Below are positions 22,818 to 28,825 of a stretch of 28,825 bases of DNA, piece after piece. Both the position numbers and the translations under genes were made by a program. The DNA comes from RGVT01 sp037129475 (GTDB lineage Bacteria > Planctomycetota > Planctomycetia > Pirellulales > UBA1268): contig JBAXUY010000031.1 of assembly GCA_037129475.1 (NCBI GenBank), forward strand, positions 1-28,825. The letters are read 5' to 3'. Under the pieces are notes generated by a model. It was not told where the DNA came from, searched no databases, and saw only the letters and a list, made by a program, of their open reading frames with translations. Each line of letters starts with the position of its first letter. Position 1 is the stretch's first letter.

Positions 22818-23396
22818 TCACGACACCGCGGGCTGGCCGCCCGCAGCGTCGTCGAGCGGAGGAGCGAGATCGAGGAGCTTTTGCGAGACGCATTCGAAGA
22901 GCGCCCGCCGCGTCACCTTGAGCGCCTTGTACACGGCATGGACCGTGCGGCCCCAGTGCTCGGCGATCGCACCGGCTGACTTATTTTCTCCGTAGAACAT
23001 CCGCACGAGTTCCCGCTGGCGCCCCGACAGGCCGGCCATGCAGTTTTCGAGCGCCGCCAGCCGGGTTTCGGCCGAGTCGACTGCGGCTGCAGCGGAGTCG
23101 GCGAGGTCGGCGAGGAGCGACTCGCTGAACACGTGCCGGTCGCGGCGGTGCGTCCGCCAGTGGAGCAAGATTTGGTGGCGGGCAGTGCCAAGGGCCCAGG
23201 GCAGAAATTCCGCATCGCGGCGAAACGTGGCGAAGCTCCGCCAGAGCACGAGGCTCGTGGCCTGGAACACGTCGTCGGCCTGCGACGGATCGTGCACGAG
23301 CGTGCGGATGAACGCCTGGAGCCGGCCCTGGCACTTGGTAAACAGGGCCAGAAACAGCTCGTAGTCTGCGGCGGAATGGGGCGTGGGGATGGGCAT
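22818..23396 (-). CDS. ECF RNA polymerase sigma factor
   Basis: A 192-residue ECF sigma factor of the type common in planctomycetes and verrucomicrobia. Region 2 is residues about 15-80 (HDPSQADDVFQATSLVLWRSFATFRRDAEFLPWALGTARHQILLHWR, the core- and -10-binding part). Region 4 is about 112-170 (LSGRQRELVRMFYGENKSAGAIAEHWGRTVHAVYKALKVTRRALFECV, the helix-turn-helix reading the -35). ATG at 23394-23396 is chosen because region 2 follows directly. The frame stays open further upstream but would overlap the RNA ligase gene and has no sigma homology. It lies just before FecR-LamG, the expected partner. Confidence 0.9.
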   Translation of the reverse strand: MPIPTPHSAADYELFLALFTKCQGRLQAFIRTLVHDPSQADDVFQATSLVLWRSFATFRRDAEFLPWALGTARHQILLHWRTHRRDRHVFSESLLADLADSAAAAVDSAETRLAALENCMAGLSGRQRELVRMFYGENKSAGAIAEHWGRTVHAVYKALKVTRRALFECVSQKLLDLAPPLDDAAGGQPAVS

Positions 23397-23491
23397 GGGC
23401 GGCTGGAATGGAATGCACCGGTGATGGCGAATTTGGTACTGCCGTGAGTCGCCGCAGCTGGAAAACAGGCAGGCCGGCCGCGTGTGAGAGC

Positions 23492-24508
23492 CTACTGCTC
23501 GGCGAGCAGGAAGTCGTTGTTGATCGCCTTGAAGCTGATCGAGCCGCAGAGGCTGCGGACCACGATGCCCTCCCGCTCCTGGGCCTCCTTCGCGCCCGGG
23601 AAGTGATCGCGGTAGCGGCCCTTCGCTTTCTCCAGGAGATCGGCCAGCGAGTAGGAAAACGATTCGCCGCGCTCGAGCACGGGCACGAAGGGCACGCCGA
23701 GCGCCGCAGCGGCCGCCTGGGCCTCGTCGAGCGGAAGCCGCGTGCGCGTGGCCGTGTTCACCACGGTGAACACGAAATAGTCGACCTCCTTCAGGCCGAG
23801 CCTGTTGCACTGGATGCCGGGCCCCACGATCTCCCCCTGGAGGGCGAGCGATCCGCCGAGCGACTCGAGGCCCGACTTGATCCCATAGCGATCATTGATC
23901 TTCCAGAAGGCGTGCTCCGGCGTTTGCTTATAGCTGTAGTTGCGGCCGCAGGCGTGAAACTCGCCGTCCTTCGGGTCGATGATGAAGGTGCAGCTCGTGC
24001 CGTCGAGCTTGAGGCTGATGGAATACGGCTTGCCGGCGAGGGCCGCGAGGAAGGAGTGCTCGTCGTCCTGCTGCACCCGGATCTCGTCGGTCTTGGGGAT
24101 CGTCCAGCGGAAGGTGCGGGTGTCGCCGGCGATGAACGTGGGGATCGGCGGCTCGTATTGCTCCACACCGAGGAGCGCGGTGAGGTCGGCGCCGATCGGC
24201 AGGCCGGCCGCCTCTGGAAACAGCCCGACGGGCAGGGCGAGGCCCTGGCTCAACTGCTTGCGGAGCCTCACGGTGCGGAGCTTGAATTTGCCGAGGTCGG
24301 GCTTGAACGACGACTGCCGGAGGAACTCATACCGCGGCTGATCGGGGAGCAGGCTGTCGATCTCGAAGTAGACGCAGGGGTCGCCCGCGCGGAACTCGGC
24401 CTTCTTGGCCACGCACTGCCAGCCGAGCACGCCGACGGCCTCGATGTTGTCGGCCCCGGGAATGGGGCGGACGTGCTTCACGGTCTGCAGGGAGGCGAGT
24501 TTTCTCAT
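23492..24508 (-). CDS. RNA ligase, DRB0094/DraRnl type (Rnl5)
   Basis: A 338-residue ATP-dependent RNA ligase resembling the Deinococcus radiodurans enzyme, which seals 3'-OH/5'-phosphate nicks, with RNA strands at the nick. An N-terminal OB-like domain occupies about 1-120 (MRKLASLQTVKHVRPIPGADNIEAVGVLGWQCVAK). The adenylyltransferase domain has motif I SLKLDG with the nucleotide-accepting Lys167, a motif III-like LQGEIVGPG (Glu226), YFVFTV near 244, motif IV EGIVVR (313-318) and motif V SFKAIN with Lys327. All catalytic positions are present, so it should be active. ATG at 24506-24508; no strong ribosome site. It is divergently arranged with the coiled-coil nuclease-like gene, sharing a 141-base control region. 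Confidence 0.9.
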   Translation of the reverse strand: MRKLASLQTVKHVRPIPGADNIEAVGVLGWQCVAKKAEFRAGDPCVYFEIDSLLPDQPRYEFLRQSSFKPDLGKFKLRTVRLRKQLSQGLALPVGLFPEAAGLPIGADLTALLGVEQYEPPIPTFIAGDTRTFRWTIPKTDEIRVQQDDEHSFLAALAGKPYSISLKLDGTSCTFIIDPKDGEFHACGRNYSYKQTPEHAFWKINDRYGIKSGLESLGGSLALQGEIVGPGIQCNRLGLKEVDYFVFTVVNTATRTRLPLDEAQAAAAALGVPFVPVLERGESFSYSLADLLEKAKGRYRDHFPGAKEAQEREGIVVRSLCGSISFKAINNDFLLAEQ

Positions 24509-24540
24509 GACGGCGCTCGGAGCGGCGAATCGTTATTGAA

Positions 24541-24577
24541 TTGACAACGGCTCCGGAATACTATACACACGTACACT
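24541..24577 (+). promoter_or_regulatory. Promoter with overlapping dyad operator between RNA ligase and nuclease-like genes
   Basis: TTGACA (24541-24546) and TATACA (24562-24567) are separated by 15 bases on the plus strand and would give a leader of about 75 bases to the ATG at 24650. The dyad ACTATAC-ACAC-GTACACT (24560-24577, five of seven arm positions symmetric) covers the -10. It matches the TATAC-N4-GTACA motif upstream of the Uma2 gene. On the minus strand TATAGT (plus 24560-24565) could be a -10 for the RNA ligase, but no matching -35 is seen. Confidence 0.5.
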
Positions 24578-24649
24578 CAATGGCTAGCTCACCGCTGTGG
24601 CGGGATTTCCCGGCGGGCGGGACGGAGCATATCTTAGAGAGGTTCACCG

Positions 24650-25630
24650 ATGATCACGGTCGCTGAAATGTCACAGTGGTTCCGCAAGGCGTTCAACGAA
24701 ACCCAGTCGCAGATGCTCGCCGAAGCCACCGGGCGGCTGCACGAGGATCTCGTGCGTCGCGAAGACTTTGCGAGACTGACCGCCACGGTCGAGCGGCTGG
24801 GGGAACGCACCGAGCGCATCGCGGTCGCACAAGAACAGACTGCCCAGGAAATGCGCGAGGTGGTGATCGCCCAGAAGGAAACGGCGCGTGAGCTGCAATC
24901 GCTGGCGATCGCGCAGTCTGCGACGCAGGGTGAGATTGGCGAACTCACGTCGAACACGAAAGCGATGCAGGGTGAGATCAGGGAGCTCACGTCCACGACG
25001 AAGGTGATCCAGCGTGAGATCGGCGAGCTCACGTCCACGACAAAAGTGGTGCAGAGTCAGATCGGCGAGCTCACGTCCACGACAAAAGTGGTGCAGAGTC
25101 AGATCGGTGAGCTCACGTCCACGACCAAAGTGGTGCAGAGTCAGATCGGGGAGCTCACATCCACATCGATGGCTGCGCAGGAGCAGATTGCCACGCTCGC
25201 GTGGTCGATGAAGGACGTACAGAAGCAGGTCGGCGGCCTTGCCCAGTCGGTGGGCTGCGGCCTCGAGGCCTACGCCATGGAGCGGATTCCGAAGATTCTC
25301 GCGAGGCAAATTGGGTTCGTGGAGGAGTCGTCGGGGCCGGAGCAGTTTGCCACATCAAACGGCAGTCAGGACGACATCGACGTGGTTGTGCGCGGCTCGC
25401 TTGCGGGCCGGCCGGTGGTGTTTCTGTGCGAAACGAAGACGAATGTCTCGGCGCAGGAAGTGCGCGGCTTTCTCACCACGGCCGACCGTGTGCGGCCGCA
25501 GGTCGGCTGCGACGACGTGCGCGTCTTCTCCTTCGCCTACCGGGCGAGCCCCGAAGCGCGGGCTGCCGTCCAGGATGTCGGCGGGTATCTCGCTTTTCCG
25601 CACACGATCCTCGTGAAGCCCGCGGAGTGA
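24650..25630 (+). CDS. Coiled-coil protein with PD-(D/E)XK-like C-terminal domain
   Basis: A 326-residue protein. Residues about 15-200 are a long coiled coil, including six or seven 14-residue repeats of the form QIGELTSTTKVVQS (residues 95-178, the next unit diverged). Residues about 201-326 resemble a small nuclease-like fold: LEAYAMERIPKIL, then DDIDVVVRG with Asp244, then VVFLCETKTNVS with Glu261 and Lys263, an Asp-x16-ExK arrangement typical of PD-(D/E)XK enzymes. The architecture is like DUF3782-type proteins; substrate unknown. ATG at 24650 has GAGAGG about 8 bases upstream. It is divergent from the RNA ligase and carries the same promoter/operator type as the Uma2 gene. Confidence 0.75.
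   Translation: MITVAEMSQWFRKAFNETQSQMLAEATGRLHEDLVRREDFARLTATVERLGERTERIAVAQEQTAQEMREVVIAQKETARELQSLAIAQSATQGEIGELTSNTKAMQGEIRELTSTTKVIQREIGELTSTTKVVQSQIGELTSTTKVVQSQIGELTSTTKVVQSQIGELTSTSMAAQEQIATLAWSMKDVQKQVGGLAQSVGCGLEAYAMERIPKILARQIGFVEESSGPEQFATSNGSQDDIDVVVRGSLAGRPVVFLCETKTNVSAQEVRGFLTTADRVRPQVGCDDVRVFSFAYRASPEARAAVQDVGGYLAFPHTILVKPAE
24932..25183 (+). repeat. 42-bp in-frame tandem repeat, six units
   Basis: Six consecutive 42-base units (24932, 24974, 25016, 25058, 25100, 25142) encode 14-residue coiled-coil blocks. The three central units differ from one another by only one to three bases, while the outer ones are more diverged. This indicates recent duplication by slippage or unequal recombination. 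A seventh, strongly diverged unit follows to 25225. Confidence 0.9.
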
Positions 25631-25729
25631 AGCCTTCGGGGAGGCGGTTTACCGGCGGATTTCAGCCAATTTTTACGAAATTTTGGTGGGTCGGCACATA
25701 GCTTCCCGGAGAGGTTCCGGAGCGTGTGA

Positions 25730-28711
25730 ATGTCGAAACGACTTGCCCTGCGATTGGCCGTGGCCGCTGTGGCCGCCCTGAGCGTCGTGCCGACCGCCAC
25801 CGGCGGTGATGGCGCCCCCTCGGCCGCGCAGGCTCAGATCCTCGCCCGCTGCGTGGAGTGCCACGGGGCCGACGGACAGGAATCGCACCTCCGGCTCGAT
25901 TCGCGGGCAGGCATCCTCCGCGGCGGCGACTTCGGCCCGGCGGCCGTGGCCGGCAAGGCTGATGCCAGCGAGCTCATCCGCCGCGTGAAGACGACGAACC
26001 CCGAGCAGCGCATGCCGCCCGACGGCGAGCGGCTCACGGCCGACGAGGTGGCGGCCCTCGCTTCTTGGATCGACGCGGGGCTGCCGTGGCCCGGCCACGA
26101 AGCGGAGCTGGACGAAGAAGCCGTCCGCGATCCGCGGCTCGACCACTGGGCCTGGCAGCCGATCGCGAAGCCAAGCCTGCCTGTGGCAAACGCTGCATTC
26201 GCCGCGATCCCCGGCGTCGAGGCCGAGCGCAACGCGATCGACCTCTTCATCCGGGCGAAGCTTGGGGAGAAGCAGCTCGCGCCGTCGCCCATCGCCGACC
26301 GGGCCACGCTGATCCGCCGGCTGTCATTCGATCTCATCGGCCTGCCGCCCACGCCCGACGAGGTGCAGGCGTTCGTCGCCGACACGGATCCGCAGGCCTA
26401 CGAAAAGCTCGTCGATCGGCTGCTCGCCTCACCCCGCTACGGCGAGCGCTGGGCCCGGCACTGGCTCGACGTCGTGCACTACGGCGACACGCACGGCTAC
26501 GACAAGGATCAGCCCCGGCCCAACGCCTGGCCCTATCGCGATTACGTGATCCGGGCGCTCAACGCCGACAAGCCCTATGCGCAGTTCATCGAGGAGCAGG
26601 TGGCGGGCGACATGCTCCATGCGGACACAGCCGACGGCCAGGAGGCAATTGGATTCATCGCCGCCGGCCCGTGGGATCAGATCGGCCACCGCGAGGTACC
26701 GGAGACGAAGACCGACGGCAAGATCGCCCGGCACCTCGACCGTGACGACATGGTGGCCAATACGATCGGCACGTTTGCGAGCGTGACGATCCACTGCGCT
26801 CAATGCCACAACCACAAGTTTGATCCGATCACGCAGGACGACTACTACTCGCTCCAGGCCGTGTTCGCCGCGCTCGACCGGGAAGACCGCCCGTATCACA
26901 CCGATCCCGCCGTGCGCGAGGCGTACGCCGCCGCGGACCGCCGGAGGACGTCTCTCGAAAAGCGGAAGAAGGAGCTCGAGGCCGCCGTCGCGGAGAAGGC
27001 CGGGCCGCGGCTGGCCGAGATCGATCAAGAGATCAAAAAGGTTCCCGAGCTCAAAGACGGCAACCCGACCGACAGGTTCGGGTATCACAGCGCAATCAGC
27101 TCGACGGCCGACGCCGTGAAGTGGCTCCAGCTCGACCTCGGCCAGGAGACCGATCTTGCGGAGATCGCGATCCATCCCTGCCACGACGACTTCAACAAGA
27201 TCGGCGCGGGCTTCGGGTTTCCCGTGCGATATCGCGTGGAGATGGCAAACGACCCCGCGTTCACCGCGGGCGTGACGGTGATTGCGGACCACTCGTCGGC
27301 CGATGTGGCCAACCCCGGTATCAAGCCGCAGGTGGTCGCTGCGGCCGCCAAGGGTCGCTACGTGCGGATCACCGCCACGAAGCTCGCCCCGCGGAAGGAC
27401 GACTTTATCCTCGCGCTGGCCGAGGTGCGGGTGAAGGACGCCGCCGGGAAGGACGTGGCCCCGGGGGCGGTGGTGACGGCGCTCGACTCGATCGAATCGC
27501 CGCCGCGCTGGCAGCGAGCGAACGTGACCGACGGCCTGAGCCCCGCCGCCGCCAGCGGCACGCTTGTCGCCCTGAAGGCCGAACGGGAGAAGCTTCTCGC
27601 CCAGCACCGCGATCCGGCCGTGGCCGCCGGGCTCGAGCAGCTGAAAGCGGATCTGGCGGCCACGGCCGAGGAGAAGAAAAAACTGCCGGCGATGCAGGTG
27701 GCCTACTCCGTCAGCACTCGGATTCGCGAGGGCGTGCCGCGGCCGATCCATGTGCTCTCCCGGGGCAACGTGCTATCGCCCACGCATGAGGTTCGGCCCG
27801 GGGCGCTCGCGCTCGTGGAGCCGCTCCAGAGCCGGTTTGACCTGCCGCCCGACCACGCCGAGGGCGACCGCCGCGCCGCGCTCGCCCGCTGGCTCGCCGA
27901 TCCGAAGAATCCGCTCACCTGGCGGAGCATCGTGAACCGCGTGTGGCACTACCACTTCGGCCAGGGGATCGTGGCCACACCGAGCGATTTTGGCCGGATG
28001 GGCGCGGCTCCCACGCATCCCGAACTGCTCGACTGGCTGGCGGCCGAATTCCGCGACGGTGGCGGCTCGCTCAAGGCGCTCCACAGGCTGATCGTCAACT
28101 CGGCCACCTACCGCCAGGCCTCGATGGGCGTCGACGCGTTCGAGGCGATCGACTCGGGCAATCAATACCTCTGGCGACAGAACCGGCGCAAGATCGAGGC
28201 CGAGGCGGTGCGCGACGCCGTGCTCGCCGTGGCGGGCACGCTCGACCTCACGATGGGCGGCCCCGGCTGGCGGGATTTCAAGGTCGAGCACCCGGAGCAC
28301 TCGCCCCACTGGCGCTACGACCTTGCCGACCCGGAAGACAAGTCCACCTGGCGGCGGGGCGTCTACCGATTCATCGTGCGCAGCCAGACGCAGCCTTTCA
28401 TGACGGTGCTCGACTGCGCCGATCCATCGATGCGGGTGGAGAAGCGCAACCAGAGCATCTCGGCCCTCCAGGCCCTGGCGCTTCTCAACAACGGCTTCAT
28501 GACGACGCAGGCCCGCCACTTCGCCGAGCGCGTCGAGCGGGAGGCGGGCAGCGACGTCACCGCCCAGGTCGATCTCGCCATCCGGCTCGCGCTCGGCCGG
28601 GCGTCGACCGCCGACGAGCGGGCGGCGCTCGTGTCGCTTACCGAGGCCCACGGCCTCGCCAACACCTGCCGCGCGGTCCTGAACCTCAACGAATTTTCAT
28701 TTGTGGATTGA
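25730..28711 (+). CDS. Planctomycete cytochrome c / DUF1549 / discoidin / DUF1553 protein
   Basis: A 993-residue exported protein. The signal peptide is about residues 1-25. A planctomycete cytochrome c domain carries CVECH (41-45) and a likely axial Met in MPPDGE (95). DUF1549 spans about 168-375, with the IDLFIRAKL helix, SPRYGERWARHWLDVVHYGD and the second haem motif CAQCHNHK (356-363). A short coiled coil (400-440) leads to an F5/8-type C (discoidin) carbohydrate-binding-like domain at about 445-600 (WLQLDLGQETDLAEIAIHP, GRYVRITATKLA). DUF1553 (NPLTWRSIVNRVWHYHFG onward) fills 710-970, ending EFSFVD. GGAG sits 8 bases before ATG 25730. The DUF1501 gene follows after 4 bases. Confidence 0.93.
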   Translation: MSKRLALRLAVAAVAALSVVPTATGGDGAPSAAQAQILARCVECHGADGQESHLRLDSRAGILRGGDFGPAAVAGKADASELIRRVKTTNPEQRMPPDGERLTADEVAALASWIDAGLPWPGHEAELDEEAVRDPRLDHWAWQPIAKPSLPVANAAFAAIPGVEAERNAIDLFIRAKLGEKQLAPSPIADRATLIRRLSFDLIGLPPTPDEVQAFVADTDPQAYEKLVDRLLASPRYGERWARHWLDVVHYGDTHGYDKDQPRPNAWPYRDYVIRALNADKPYAQFIEEQVAGDMLHADTADGQEAIGFIAAGPWDQIGHREVPETKTDGKIARHLDRDDMVANTIGTFASVTIHCAQCHNHKFDPITQDDYYSLQAVFAALDREDRPYHTDPAVREAYAAADRRRTSLEKRKKELEAAVAEKAGPRLAEIDQEIKKVPELKDGNPTDRFGYHSAISSTADAVKWLQLDLGQETDLAEIAIHPCHDDFNKIGAGFGFPVRYRVEMANDPAFTAGVTVIADHSSADVANPGIKPQVVAAAAKGRYVRITATKLAPRKDDFILALAEVRVKDAAGKDVAPGAVVTALDSIESPPRWQRANVTDGLSPAAASGTLVALKAEREKLLAQHRDPAVAAGLEQLKADLAATAEEKKKLPAMQVAYSVSTRIREGVPRPIHVLSRGNVLSPTHEVRPGALALVEPLQSRFDLPPDHAEGDRRAALARWLADPKNPLTWRSIVNRVWHYHFGQGIVATPSDFGRMGAAPTHPELLDWLAAEFRDGGGSLKALHRLIVNSATYRQASMGVDAFEAIDSGNQYLWRQNRRKIEAEAVRDAVLAVAGTLDLTMGGPGWRDFKVEHPEHSPHWRYDLADPEDKSTWRRGVYRFIVRSQTQPFMTVLDCADPSMRVEKRNQSISALQALALLNNGFMTTQARHFAERVEREAGSDVTAQVDLAIRLALGRASTADERAALVSLTEAHGLANTCRAVLNLNEFSFVD

Positions 28712-28715
28712 AAAC

Positions 28716-28825
28716 GTGTCATTGACTCGTCGTGATTGGTTGGCGGCGTCGGGCAGCGGCTTTGGGTCGCTCGCATTGGCGGCGATGCTGGCCGGAGAGC
28801 GGGATGCGGCAGCAGCGGCCGGCGC
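28716..28825 (+). CDS. DUF1501 Tat-exported protein, N-terminal fragment
   Basis: Only the first 36 codons are in the window; the gene runs off the right edge. The peptide LTRRDWLAASGSGFGSLALAAML (residues 3-25) is a twin-arginine signal of the kind that opens DUF1501 proteins, and the position directly after a DUF1549/DUF1553 gene supports that. GTG at 28716-28718 is chosen because it begins 4 bases after the upstream stop and immediately before the Tat motif; TTG at 28722 is an alternative. The family assignment rests on signal and context only. Confidence 0.7.
   Translation, partial: MSLTRRDWLAASGSGFGSLALAAMLAGERDAAAAAG

Noticed and set aside
23397..23810. N-terminal extension of the ECF sigma factor
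   Set aside because: It would overlap the RNA ligase gene by over 300 bases on the same strand; the peptide is low-complexity Arg/Gly-rich and sigma region 2 begins right after ATG 23396.
24932..25183. Regular repeats considered as a CRISPR array
   Set aside because: Units are contiguous without unique spacers and lie in frame inside a coding sequence.
25631..25729. Short stem GCCT/AGGC and AT-rich tract after the coiled-coil gene as a terminator
   Set aside because: A 4-base stem without an adjacent T-run is too weak, and the AT-rich stretch has only an interrupted symmetry.
26429..27751. Long minus-strand open frame opposite the second cytochrome/DUF1549 gene
   Set aside because: High-GC antisense shadow: rich in His, Arg, Gly and Val with no recognisable domain, wholly inside a well-supported gene. 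The same holds for plus-strand frames at 16364-17968 and 23408-24544.

Overview
This 28.8 kb window is high-GC bacterial chromosome and almost certainly comes from a planctomycete of the Pirellulales type. The lineage call rests on two sets of planctomycete-type cytochrome c / DUF1549 / DUF1553 proteins paired with DUF1501 Tat proteins, a DUF1559 prepilin-like protein, an ECF sigma factor next to a FecR-LamG membrane protein, and a PEP-CTERM surface protein. Everything here was read by eye; no database search was run.

Region 1 (1-5.6 kb, minus strand) is a housekeeping run: an Uma2-type nuclease, tpiA, secG, yicC, gmk, rpoZ, a separate coaC, a separate coaB, and the first codons of argC. The gmk/rpoZ and rpoZ/coaC junctions overlap by 4 bases (ATGA, GTGA), so this part is a tightly coupled operon. 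Two copies of a hairpin-rich repeat sit in the gaps near 130 and 2340.

Region 2 (5.6-13.2 kb) looks accessory and rearranged. A short-chain dehydrogenase is cut off after about 128 residues. Beside it is a large beta-helix (pectate-lyase-like) protein with a C-terminal putative TIM-barrel domain; its 5' end abuts a decayed IS630-family transposase. A DUF1559 pseudopilin-like protein and a small lipoprotein follow, then a Tat-exported putative TIM-barrel hydrolase. Base composition looks lower in GC here than in region 1.

Region 3 (13.2-18.0 kb, minus strand) is an operon read in the order DUF1501, cytochrome/DUF1549/DUF1553, putative TIM-barrel protein. These are probably exported proteins for breakdown of complex polysaccharide; the substrate cannot be read from sequence. 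A second set with the opposite order (cytochrome/DUF1549/discoidin/DUF1553, then DUF1501) occupies 25.7-28.8 kb on the plus strand.

Region 4 (18.1-23.4 kb, minus strand) reads ECF sigma factor, FecR-LamG membrane protein, a 200-base leader with inverted repeats, and a large autotransporter-repeat / PEP-CTERM surface protein. This suggests a sigma/anti-sigma-like pair controlling a surface protein.

Region 5 (23.5-25.6 kb) is a divergent pair: a DraRnl-type RNA ligase and a coiled-coil protein with a PD-(D/E)XK-like C-terminus and a 42-bp in-frame tandem repeat. The most interesting unlisted signal is a TATAC-N4-GTACA dyad that overlaps a TTGACA/TATACA promoter here and again upstream of the Uma2 gene 19 kb away. 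It suggests a common repressor (possibly LexA-like) for putative nucleases and perhaps the RNA ligase.
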